Source of the DNA: Bacteroidaceae bacterium
GTDB lineage: Bacteria; Bacteroidota; Bacteroidia; Bacteroidales; Bacteroidaceae
Direction of reading: 5' to 3'
Assembly (NCBI GenBank): GCA_017552435.1
Contig: JAFZPZ010000005.1
Location: 1 to 64,000, forward strand
Length of the DNA: 64,000 bases
In this document: one piece after another, positions 49,174 through 57,368 of the stretch
Layout of the letters: each line of letters opens with the position of its first letter
How positions within the stretch are numbered: position 1 is the first letter of the stretch
Translations under genes and position numbers: made by a program
The notes under the pieces: model-generated
What the model saw: only the letters and a program-made list of their open reading frames with translations
What the model was told of the DNA's origin: nothing
Database searches by the model: none

Positions 49174-50943
49174 CTATTTGATATTCGGGTCGAAGGGCAT
49201 ACGTGCCTGGATGGGGTCCATCTTTCCAATGCGTTGGATAAAGGAGAAGGCGGTATAGTACTCGCCCAACGTAGCACGCATTTTACTTTCGAAATAGTCG
49301 TTACCGCCCTTGTCAATCAACTTCATATACCAGGGCTCAGGACTGGGATAGCGTCCAATGGTGTACTTTTCCAGTTCGGCCAGTTTGGCAGCTGCTTCAA
49401 TAGCATCATCAAGGTTGCCAAGTTTATCGACAAGACCTATCTTGAGAGCCTGTTCTCCGGTCCATACACGACCCTCGGCAATGGCCTTAACGCTGTCCTG
49501 TGCCATACCGCGACCACCAGCGACGCGCCCCGTAAAGAGTTCGTAGCCGTTGTTAATATAGTTCTGCATCTTGGCAGATTCATTAGCATTGAATGGACGT
49601 CCCATCGCTCCGAAGTCACTCATAGCATTCGTCTTGACGACATCAAAGGAAAGACCCAACTTCTGAGTGAGCAGCTCGCTTGCATCAGGTATCATGCCAA
49701 AGATGCCGATGCTCCCCGTCAGCGTCATTGGTTCGGCAAAAATCTGATTGGCACCGCAACTGATGTAATAGCCGCCGCTTGCTGCCATTCCACCCATGCT
49801 GACGACAACAGGTTTTTCAGCACGAAGCAATTGTATCTCGTGCCATATCTGTTCGCTGGCGTATGCAGAGCCTCCAGGGCTATTGACACGGATAACGACA
49901 GCCTTTACGTCATCATCCTCCCGTAGCTTTTGCAGGTCGTACATCATCTCCTTGGAGGTGATGCAATGTTCTTGATTGAAGCCCATGCCTGCAGCATCGT
50001 TTATCTCGCCATAAGCGTAATAAACAGCCACCTCTTCGTCAACCTTGTCGCCCAAGTCATCACTGGCGGCTACATTGGCAAGTGTCGTAAAGGTCAGATT
50101 ATCATCATCATTCAATTCCAGACGTTGCTTTAGGGCTTCTTTTACGTCGCTCAGGTAACCAAGTTTGTCGACAAGCTTATTCTCTACGAAGGTACTGGCT
50201 TCGCATAAAACAGTTGTGTCGGCCAAGGCGTTCAAGGCCTCGACGGTAAGTTTGCGACTCTTTGCCACATCATTCTGCATGTTACCCCAGATGCTGCCCA
50301 GATAGCTTTTTACCTGCTCACGATTGGCTTCGCTCATTTCTGTGTTGATAAAGGGTTCGACGGCACTCTTATAAGTGCCGACCTTGAAGACCTGCATCTT
50401 GACGCCGACTTTCTTCATGAGACCTGTAAAGAATATGGGCTGGCTGGACATACCGCTCCAATCCAACATGCCGATGGGATTAAGGTAGATTTCGTCGGCA
50501 ACGGAGCAGAGATAATAAGCAGCGCGTGAATAATTGTCGCCATAGGCAACAATCCACTTTCCGCTCTCCTTGAATTCAAGCAGTCCTCGACGCAACTCTT
50601 GCAAATCGGCAGGAATAGCAGCAAAAGAGCCACCCTCCAAATAGATACCTTTCACATTTTTGTTTTTGGCTGCCTTCTTCAGTGCATCCAGTGCCCGATC
50701 CAGACCGATTGTGAGGTCTTCTTCTTCCAGATTGAGGAAATCCATCGGACTTTCTTCACCGGCACGATCCACAATCTCGCCCTGCAACTTTATGCGAAGG
50801 ATACTGTTCTTTTCTACGGAACTGGTTGCGCCTTCGCTGGCAATCATACCTGCCATAGAGACGATACTAATCACGGTAATAATGATGCTGGCCAGAATGA
50901 TGCCTACCACCGTAGCCAGCGTGTACTTAAGGAAATCTTTCAT
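49174..50943 (-). CDS. sppA: Signal peptide peptidase SppA, long (67K) form
   Basis: 589 aa. One N-terminal membrane helix (about 8-34). Two tandem ClpP-like halves: the first has the catalytic Lys in FKVGTYKSAVEPF, the second the nucleophile Ser in VVSMGGMAASGGYYISCGANQIFAEPMTLTGSIG. The long form, as in E. coli, forms a periplasmic tetramer that degrades cleaved signal peptides. First gene of a run of twelve closely spaced minus-strand genes, with its own promoter at 50999-51030. Confidence 0.95.
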   Translation of the reverse strand: MKDFLKYTLATVVGIILASIIITVISIVSMAGMIASEGATSSVEKNSILRIKLQGEIVDRAGEESPMDFLNLEEEDLTIGLDRALDALKKAAKNKNVKGIYLEGGSFAAIPADLQELRRGLLEFKESGKWIVAYGDNYSRAAYYLCSVADEIYLNPIGMLDWSGMSSQPIFFTGLMKKVGVKMQVFKVGTYKSAVEPFINTEMSEANREQVKSYLGSIWGNMQNDVAKSRKLTVEALNALADTTVLCEASTFVENKLVDKLGYLSDVKEALKQRLELNDDDNLTFTTLANVAASDDLGDKVDEEVAVYYAYGEINDAAGMGFNQEHCITSKEMMYDLQKLREDDDVKAVVIRVNSPGGSAYASEQIWHEIQLLRAEKPVVVSMGGMAASGGYYISCGANQIFAEPMTLTGSIGIFGMIPDASELLTQKLGLSFDVVKTNAMSDFGAMGRPFNANESAKMQNYINNGYELFTGRVAGGRGMAQDSVKAIAEGRVWTGEQALKIGLVDKLGNLDDAIEAAAKLAELEKYTIGRYPSPEPWYMKLIDKGGNDYFESKMRATLGEYYTAFSFIQRIGKMDPIQARMPFDPNIK

Positions 50944-50998
50944 ACTCGTATAATAGTTGATAAAAACATTACTTTTTTATTTATATAAAATCAGCGAA

Positions 50999-51030
50999 CA
51001 AATTTAGCATTTCTTACGCTTATCTCCAAG
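50999..51030 (-). promoter_or_regulatory. Promoter of the sppA-to-envC run
   Basis: Minus strand CTTG (51030-51027, three of four), 20-bp spacer, TAAATTTG (51006-50999). The leader is about 50 nt. Confidence 0.6.
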
Positions 51031-51082
51031 TCTTATTGGGGAAAAAATAGCTATAAGGCTTTAAACTCCGCAAAACTTGTGC

Positions 51083-52060
51083 TTAACGGGCTCTTCTGAG
51101 CGCTAATGCTACGACAGACCATATACCAAGCAGGGCGACAAGCAAGGTCTGAAGAGTGTGAACGATGAGTACAAACAGGACACTGGCTGTTTGCTCCACG
51201 CCATAAAGCACCAAGACGGTCTTAACGGCGAAATGCCAAGAACCTGCACCATTCGGGGTTGGCACCAACACAGCAAAAGTTCCTACAACAAAAGCAACAA
51301 GTGCAGCTAAAGGGCCGAGTCCTTCTGTAAAGTCGAAACAAAAGAAAGTGAGGTAGAAATGTAGGAAGTAACTTACCCAGATTCCGACGGAATAGAGCAC
51401 GAAAAGGAAGGGTTGCTCTACTTGACGAACAGAAAGCAAACCGTTCGAGAGGTCGGAAAATACAGATTTTGTACGCGAAAAGAAGCGGAAACGGCGAGTC
51501 AATAATAAGATACACAACAGGGCAAGTAGGCCACAGGCCGCAGTTACCAGATACCCTGTCAGAGAGAATGTGCCGAGTACACTGCCAAGTGATACACCGG
51601 TACGTTGGAAAAACGTCAGGAAAACTGGTATCTGCGTCAGAAATGTCAGGAATGAAAGTACCAGGATGAGTACCGTGTCGATGACGCGTTCTGTGACTAC
51701 CGTGCCAACGCAGCAACTGAAGTTTGTACCTTCATAGCGTCGCAGAATGCCACAACGTAACACCTCGCCTATACGTGGCACAACAAGACTACTGGCGTAG
51801 CTAAGGAAAACAGCATGTGTGCAAGTGGAAAGGCGTGGTCGTTCGCCAACAGGCGCCAGTGCCTGACGCCAGCGCATAGCCCGAAATACTTGGGCCAGCA
51901 CACCGAACGGCATGCTCAGCAGCATCCACGTCCATGACATCTTTTGCGAGAGAGCATCCTCGAGCTCCTCCCAACGTATGCCACGATACATCCACCACAA
52001 AATACCTGCAGCCAATGCCAAGGGTACTGCAATCTTGATAAATCTCCTTAACCTTTGCAC
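51083..52060 (-). CDS. Flippase-like integral membrane protein (LPG-synthase TM family)
   Basis: 325 aa with about 8 hydrophobic segments ('IAVPLALAAGILWWMYRGI', 'TWMLLSMPFGVLAQVFRAMRW', 'LVTAACGLLALLCILLL', 'LAALVAFVVGTFAVLVPTPNGAGSWHFAV', 'LFVLIVHTLQTLLVALLGIWSVVAL'). The RAMRWRQAL loop and 'VPTPNGAGSWH' segment match the PF03706/UPF0104 family, the membrane half of lysylphosphatidylglycerol synthase. It lacks the cytosolic synthase domain, so a lipid-flipping or related role is inferred. Divergent from rsmA. Confidence 0.8.
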   Translation of the reverse strand: MQRLRRFIKIAVPLALAAGILWWMYRGIRWEELEDALSQKMSWTWMLLSMPFGVLAQVFRAMRWRQALAPVGERPRLSTCTHAVFLSYASSLVVPRIGEVLRCGILRRYEGTNFSCCVGTVVTERVIDTVLILVLSFLTFLTQIPVFLTFFQRTGVSLGSVLGTFSLTGYLVTAACGLLALLCILLLTRRFRFFSRTKSVFSDLSNGLLSVRQVEQPFLFVLYSVGIWVSYFLHFYLTFFCFDFTEGLGPLAALVAFVVGTFAVLVPTPNGAGSWHFAVKTVLVLYGVEQTASVLFVLIVHTLQTLLVALLGIWSVVALALRRAR

Positions 52061-52101
52061 AAAAAAACTTAATCTCTAATCTTTAATCCCTAATCTTTTC
52101 T

Positions 52102-52122
52102 TATCTTTGCACTGCAAAAGTA
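52102..52122. promoter_or_regulatory. Face-to-face -7 elements for rsmA and the flippase gene
   Basis: Plus strand TATCTTTG at 52102-52109 (toward rsmA) and minus strand TACTTTTG at 52122-52115 (toward the flippase gene) are 5 bp apart and point at each other. Neither has a clear TTTG partner. Confidence 0.45.
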
Positions 52123-52152
52123 CAACAAAAAGTGAAAAGAGAAAAGTGAAAA

Positions 52153-52986
52153 GTGAAAAATTATAAGTCAGTCAAGCCGAAAAAGTTCCTCGGACAGCAC
52201 TTTTTGACCGATTTGAGCATCGCCAGCGCTATTGCCGACACAGTAGATGCCTGTCCTGGACTTCCAATATTGGAGGTCGGACCGGGTATGGGTGTGATGA
52301 CACAGTTCTTAATTCGAAAACCGCGCGAAGTAAAGGTTGTGGAGATCGACTACGAGAGTGTGGAATATCTGCGCCATACCTATCCTGAACTTGAGGATAG
52401 TATCATCGAGGATGACTTCCTGAAGATGCACTTGGAACGCACTTTTGGAGGTTCTCCTTTCGTACTGACGGGCAATTATCCCTACAACATCTCCAGTCAG
52501 ATCTTTTTCAAGATGCTCGACTACAAGGAGCTGATTCCCTGTTGTACGGGCATGATACAGAAAGAGGTGGCGGAGCGTATGGCTGCCGGGCCTGGCAGCA
52601 AGACATATGGCATTCTGAGCATACTCATTCAGGCATGGTACAACGTCGAATACCTTTTTACTGTCGAGCCTGGCGTCTTCAACCCGCCACCAAAAGTGCG
52701 TAGCGCTGTCATACGTCTTACACGCAACAGCACTACCTCACTTGGTTGCGACGAGAAACTCTTCCGACGTCTCGTTAAGACAACTTTCAACCAGCGCCGC
52801 AAGACGCTGCGCAACAACATTCGTCCCTTGCTGTCACAATTGGAAGCGGAATGCGAGAAGAGGCCTAACTTTAGTGCATTACTTTCCGACCCCATTATGA
52901 CGAAGCGGCCCGAGCAACTCAGCGTGCAGGACTTCATTAGCCTTACTTTGCGTCTGCAGACCTGCAGACGCAAAGAGGTAGAGTAG
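52153..52986 (+). CDS. rsmA: 16S rRNA dimethyladenosine transferase
   Basis: 277 aa, starting at GTG 52153, which lies in a gtgaaaag octamer tract; the upstream region offers no ATG. N-terminal 'KKFLGQHFLTD' and AdoMet motif 'ILEVGPGMGVMTQFL', then 'VVEIDYESVEYL', the target-base motif NYPYNIS and 'FNPPPKVRSAVIRL'. Dimethylates two adenosines in helix 45 of 16S rRNA. The C-terminal domain is complete. Its end is 7 bp from the convergent coiled-coil gene; no terminator is seen. Confidence 0.96.
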   Translation: MKNYKSVKPKKFLGQHFLTDLSIASAIADTVDACPGLPILEVGPGMGVMTQFLIRKPREVKVVEIDYESVEYLRHTYPELEDSIIEDDFLKMHLERTFGGSPFVLTGNYPYNISSQIFFKMLDYKELIPCCTGMIQKEVAERMAAGPGSKTYGILSILIQAWYNVEYLFTVEPGVFNPPPKVRSAVIRLTRNSTTSLGCDEKLFRRLVKTTFNQRRKTLRNNIRPLLSQLEAECEKRPNFSALLSDPIMTKRPEQLSVQDFISLTLRLQTCRRKEVE

Positions 52987-52993
52987 TAGGGGG

Positions 52994-53572
52994 TTATTTC
53001 GTTATGCCATCGATAAGGAACTTCTTAGCATGGTCCTTTATGCCTTTGGCCTTTTCAAGAGCATCTTTTGCCAATGTGCTTTCATCTTGAATGTTGCCAA
53101 TATTCTTTTGTAGGGCTTCGATATCATTCTTGTTTTCCTCCAGTTTCTGCTCCATTTTCTGCAGTTTTGCCTGTGCTTTGGAAACCTGCTGTTCTAATTT
53201 TGTTGTCTTCGCCTGTGCCTTTGACAGTTGATGATTTGTTTTGGCATGCTTTGACTCCAGCTTGAGGGCTTTACTATGAGCCTTGTTATAGTTACTCTCG
53301 GCTTTTTTCTCCATAGCTGCGGCTTTTTTTGCAACCTTCAGGTTGCTCTTTGCCTTCTTTAGCTCGGACATTTTTTTGCTGATGTCGGCCTTGGTTGTCG
53401 AAGTCTTTGTCGTCTTGGCGTTTAATTTTAAAGTGCTGAGTTCTGTCTTGAGACGGTCAACCTGATTGCTGTATTCGTTTTTCCAATCCTGACAGCTTTT
53501 CCCGTCATGCATACTCTGTGCCATTGCTGGCATTGCGATGGCCATAACCATCATTGCTAAAATCTTTTTCAT
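52994..53572 (-). CDS. Secreted coiled-coil protein
   Basis: 192 aa with a signal peptide (about 1-19, ending AMAQ). Residues 30-180 are a nearly continuous heptad-type coiled coil rich in Lys, Ala, Glu and Gln ('KLESKHAKTNHQLSKAQAKTTKLEQQVSKAQAKLQKMEQKLEE'). No catalytic domain. It follows dacB by 34 bp and may be co-transcribed. It recalls periplasmic coiled-coil scaffolds linked to cell-wall enzymes, but this is inference; family unknown. Confidence 0.7.
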   Translation of the reverse strand: MKKILAMMVMAIAMPAMAQSMHDGKSCQDWKNEYSNQVDRLKTELSTLKLNAKTTKTSTTKADISKKMSELKKAKSNLKVAKKAAAMEKKAESNYNKAHSKALKLESKHAKTNHQLSKAQAKTTKLEQQVSKAQAKLQKMEQKLEENKNDIEALQKNIGNIQDESTLAKDALEKAKGIKDHAKKFLIDGITK

Positions 53573-53606
53573 AGTTTTGAATGTTAAACTTAATTATTTT
53601 TAATTG

Positions 53607-54947
53607 TTATCTGCATAGTTCCTGACAGACCTTGTCCTGGAAAGTACGTCCGATAGCCGACGAGGAGACGCCCTGATTGATGATGGCAAAGACGAGCGTA
53701 TGACCGTTGGCTGCCGTCAGGTAACCGGCCAGCGAAACGACGCCTGTTACGGTTCCCGTCTTGGCTCGGACATTTCCTTCGGCCTCCGTACCTATCATTC
53801 GCTTTTGCAGGGTTCCGTCGTAACCCGCGATTGGCAGGCTGGGCAACAGGTGCTCGCGGATGGATTCTGTGCGCCAGGCGTAGCCCAGGATTGCAACGAG
53901 CATTTCGGCGGAGACATAATTATAAAGCGACAAGCCACTTCCATCTGCCACTCTATACTGGTTGGGGTCCAGCCCAATCCGCTTCATCAGTTCGTCCGTG
54001 CGCCCGGCGACTTGCTTGCGCCCGGCACCTTTCTTCCCTGTCGAGGCTGCAATCTGATAGAAAAGGCATTCGGCATAGATATTGTCGCTGTTTTTCATCA
54101 TCGGCTCCAACAACTCATCGATGCTATGGCGGATAGTATAGACAGAGCGCGGCTGTTCCGTTCCCCTTGCACCATTTCTTTCTGCCAAGGGAGAGTCGGA
54201 GGAGAGCTTTATACCTGCTCCGACAAGGGCTTGAAGCCAGTCTTGTTCGAAAGTGTCCCTGCCATCGACCAGAAGCGCGGAGAGCGGACCGTAGTCATCA
54301 TCCCAGCACCATCCCCAACCATAGGGTACATCCTCGCGCATTGAGAGGTCGTAGGTGAGGTTTCCGGCAATACTGTCGATGCCGTGTTTCTGTTTGATGG
54401 CGGTTGCTGCCTGCAAAAGTTCGTCGGATGTGACAAGAGGGTCCATACCGCCCACCACACAGAGGTCGCCGTCCAGGACACCTGCCTTCACCTTTCCTGT
54501 AATGCGGAAATCTGTGCGAAACTGATAGTTGCCTTTCAGGAATTGCAAAGCTGTGACAGCTGTCACTATTTTCTGGCACGAGGCGGGACGCATCCGATGA
54601 GCTGCGTTGACGGCATACAGAGGCTGTCCGTCGGTCAGGTCATAGACGTAGAGCCCCAGCTGGGTTGTCTCGAAAATAGGCGCCTGACAGAGCGAGTCGA
54701 GAGCCTGCTGTTTGGCAGCCTGCCAGGTTCCTTGCGGAGCACGATGCACCTGTGAGACGAGAGGCCGTGCACTGATGACTGGTTCTTGCTCTTCTGGTTC
54801 CTCTTCCACCACGACCGGGGTTGGCACCTGAACGACAGCAGGAACATCGGGCTTCGCATCGACCACAGGACTGTGGTGACGGACTGTCTGGCGCGAACCA
54901 CACGAAGCCACCAGGAGAAGAAGCAGAAGATACTTTGTATATTTCAT
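53607..54947 (-). CDS. dacB: D-alanyl-D-alanine carboxypeptidase/endopeptidase (PBP4, S13)
   Basis: 446 aa. Lipoprotein-type start ('YLLLLLLVASCGSRQ', Cys at about residue 16) and a Pro/Val-rich linker. Penicillin-binding motifs: SxxK in RPASCQKIVTAVTAL, SxN in MKNSDNIYAECLF and KTG in VRAKTGTVTGVVSLAGY. The domain between SxxK and SxN is the large insertion of the S13 family. Cuts D-Ala from stem peptides or cross-links; membrane-anchored in the periplasm or outer membrane. Confidence 0.93.
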   Translation of the reverse strand: MKYTKYLLLLLLVASCGSRQTVRHHSPVVDAKPDVPAVVQVPTPVVVEEEPEEQEPVISARPLVSQVHRAPQGTWQAAKQQALDSLCQAPIFETTQLGLYVYDLTDGQPLYAVNAAHRMRPASCQKIVTAVTALQFLKGNYQFRTDFRITGKVKAGVLDGDLCVVGGMDPLVTSDELLQAATAIKQKHGIDSIAGNLTYDLSMREDVPYGWGWCWDDDYGPLSALLVDGRDTFEQDWLQALVGAGIKLSSDSPLAERNGARGTEQPRSVYTIRHSIDELLEPMMKNSDNIYAECLFYQIAASTGKKGAGRKQVAGRTDELMKRIGLDPNQYRVADGSGLSLYNYVSAEMLVAILGYAWRTESIREHLLPSLPIAGYDGTLQKRMIGTEAEGNVRAKTGTVTGVVSLAGYLTAANGHTLVFAIINQGVSSSAIGRTFQDKVCQELCR

Positions 54948-54998
54948 TCGCTTATGTCGAATTGTCGTTATATGGCGAAAGATCTTTATGACTTATTC

Positions 54999-57344
54999 TT
55001 ACTTGGCGACGATTTTCCTGACGATAGAGGCACCGTTGCGAAGGATGATATGGGCAATGACGGGCTGGCCGGGCTGCAGGTCGTAACCTACACGGCGCCC
55101 CTGGAGGTCGTAGTAATAGATGGCCGCAATGTCGTCGGAGAGAGAAGCACCTTCAGCCTCACCCCAGCCCTCTCCAAAGGGAGAGGTAGCTTCTATCTCG
55201 TCTATTCCCGTAGCAATCTCTGCCGATGTGGTCTGCTTGAGCAGGGCTTCGCAAAGTTCTGTCTTGGGCGTAAGATAGTAGTTGTCGAGCAGTTCGAAGC
55301 GGACAGCCTTGGTGCCGGAGACGGCGATAGGCTGCTTGTTGGCGTCGAACCCGAGATACCTGGAAGTACCCTCGCGAAGGGCAACGGTTCCGCCGGAGAA
55401 AGTGAACAAAATCTTATGTGGAATGTTGGCCAGACCAGCTTTGCTGCCGATGGTGAGATAGTAACCCGTGCCGAGATTGTAAAGACAGTAGTAGGTCTCG
55501 TTATCGTGGCGCAGGACAATCCAGTGGTTGTTGGGGTCTGTGACGTCGGCTTCTGCGCGAGGAATCGCGACAAGTTCATGGTTGCGGACAGCCAAAACGC
55601 CATCGTTATTTGCTATCTGATAGGCCCGGAAAGAACAGATGTGCTCGGCCTTGACGGTATTGCCGTAGCGCAGGAACTGATTGTTCTCGGACATATTGAG
55701 CAGGGCCTGACGCATCTCGGCGAGTGTATAATCGGTCTGAGCAAGTTCGCGGATAGGTGCCATTGCCTCGTAGGTATAACCCTCGAAGCGATTGGTCTGG
55801 GCCAAAAGTTCAGGAACAAGTTCCTTGATGAGCTTCAGGGAACCGTGGGTTGAGAGGAGGGTCTTCATCGATGCCTTCGAATCGTCCTGATAGGCCTTCT
55901 GGAGTGTGGCAAGGAGGGAGTCGAGGTTGATGCTCTCCACACAGCTATGGTCATTGACCAGCGGCAGCACATTGGCGGAATCCTTAGGCTGTCCGTATCC
56001 TCCGGCCTGCATGTAAAAGGCACGGGGCACATCGCTGGCCAGACCGTGTCCGTAGTCCATACGGCGGTGGCGCGTCGTTATCTCGCCACTATTGATGAAG
56101 CTCTGGTAGTCAGTTTGACTGAAGAGATCTACCTTGTTGACAAAGTACCACTTGCCGCTGCCTACGGAACGCTGGTAATTGTTGCGGTAATAGGCTCTGC
56201 GGAACAGCTCGCCGCCGGTGTCTGCCCAGTTCTCGATGAAGGAGTACCAGGTGTTGTAGTAGTGCGACTCGCCGCTGTGGCGTATAGTGGCCATGTAGTG
56301 CCATTCAGGGTCGTCGATGGTCTTGTACCAGGTGGAAAGCAGGGAGCAGGGATAGCGAATGATGCTGTCGTTGCCCTGCTTGTCCTTCAAAGTGATGGCA
56401 CGCTCCTCAGGGCGAGCACAGGTCAGGAACTGCACCCATTGCCCTGGCTCCCACTTCCCATTATATACCATTGACTGGCAGCCCGTTCCCTCGTTACCGA
56501 AGCGATTGATGGTGACATCATCGCCCCAGGTCAATGCACCTGCCCGAAGGTAGGTGGCAAGGTTGGGTGTGACGTCTGTGTCGCCATTGTCCCAAATAGA
56601 GAAGAGGACTCGATGCTGATAAGACGAGGGGATCGTGTCGGTGGCAATTCCGTTTTCGTTCGGAACCGTCTGACCGCACATCTGGATGCCCATGTAGCCG
56701 CCTGTGATGCCAAGTGTCATAAGGTAGGTGTTGATGGTTGCCCATTGCTTGGGCATCAGCACCTCTTGGTAGCACCACTCGTAGGACTCGTTCTGAGGCG
56801 CGTTGGCAGCTGTGGAGTGTCCGAACCAAAGGTGTGTGGCTGGCGTCGGGAAACCTCGCAGATGGGCATCGATAACAGGACTACCGCCCGTTCGCTCAAA
56901 TTCCAGTCGGATGAGGCGGGTGATACGGTTGTAGCCGTCGGGAGCCTGAATCTCCACGCGATACCAGGTATCGGCGGGGAAGTTCATCTCGGGGATAATC
57001 TCCAGATTGGTTGTTCTACCCTTGTTGCAGGCCTGCGTAACGCTATGTTCGAGCAATACCTCGTCGGTCTCGCAGTTCTTGACGCGGATATTGAGCGTGA
57101 TGTCACCTGTCACTTTTGATGTCAGCAATGCAGAACCGGACACGGTGGCGCGAGGAATGCGCAGACAATAGACCAGGGTGATACGGTCGTCGGTCTCGAA
57201 AGTTGTGAAAGACTCTGTCTTACGATAACCTGCATAGCGACCCTCTATCTCGCGGTAGTGACAGTTGCCGTAGATGATATCCGTGGCCTGCAACTGTAAA
57301 GTGCCGACCAGCATCAGCACGAATGCACACATGTAGTGTTTCAT
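54999..57344 (-). CDS. Secreted DUF5077/DUF3472 protein with T9SS-type tail
   Basis: 781 aa with signal peptide (about 1-20). Residues about 25-150 resemble DUF5077 ('TWYRVEIQAPDGYNRITRLIRLEFERTGG'); residues about 165-450 match DUF3472 ('HLWFGHSTAANAPQNESYEWCYQEVLMP', 'GYMGIQMCGQTVPNENG', 'VLFSIWDNGDTD', 'GNEGTGCQSMVYNGKWEPGQWVQFL'). A helical region and a ricin-like beta segment follow ('TYYCLYNLGTGYYLTIGSKAG'). The end is 'IYYYDLQGRRVGYDLQPGQP'. SPFGEGWGEAEGAS at about 728 is the translation of a palindromic element. Probably a surface glycan-related protein; no proven activity for DUF3472. Confidence 0.75.
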   Translation of the reverse strand: MKHYMCAFVLMLVGTLQLQATDIIYGNCHYREIEGRYAGYRKTESFTTFETDDRITLVYCLRIPRATVSGSALLTSKVTGDITLNIRVKNCETDEVLLEHSVTQACNKGRTTNLEIIPEMNFPADTWYRVEIQAPDGYNRITRLIRLEFERTGGSPVIDAHLRGFPTPATHLWFGHSTAANAPQNESYEWCYQEVLMPKQWATINTYLMTLGITGGYMGIQMCGQTVPNENGIATDTIPSSYQHRVLFSIWDNGDTDVTPNLATYLRAGALTWGDDVTINRFGNEGTGCQSMVYNGKWEPGQWVQFLTCARPEERAITLKDKQGNDSIIRYPCSLLSTWYKTIDDPEWHYMATIRHSGESHYYNTWYSFIENWADTGGELFRRAYYRNNYQRSVGSGKWYFVNKVDLFSQTDYQSFINSGEITTRHRRMDYGHGLASDVPRAFYMQAGGYGQPKDSANVLPLVNDHSCVESINLDSLLATLQKAYQDDSKASMKTLLSTHGSLKLIKELVPELLAQTNRFEGYTYEAMAPIRELAQTDYTLAEMRQALLNMSENNQFLRYGNTVKAEHICSFRAYQIANNDGVLAVRNHELVAIPRAEADVTDPNNHWIVLRHDNETYYCLYNLGTGYYLTIGSKAGLANIPHKILFTFSGGTVALREGTSRYLGFDANKQPIAVSGTKAVRFELLDNYYLTPKTELCEALLKQTTSAEIATGIDEIEATSPFGEGWGEAEGASLSDDIAAIYYYDLQGRRVGYDLQPGQPVIAHIILRNGASIVRKIVAK
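55156..55186 (+). repeat. Palindromic element inside the DUF3472 gene
   Basis: GCCTCACCCCAGCCC then TCTCCAAAGGGAGAGG. Read on the minus strand it encodes SPFGEGWGEA, just before the sorting tail. Confidence 0.88.
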
Positions 57345-57368
57345 GGTTATTCTCTTAACTCTTAATTC

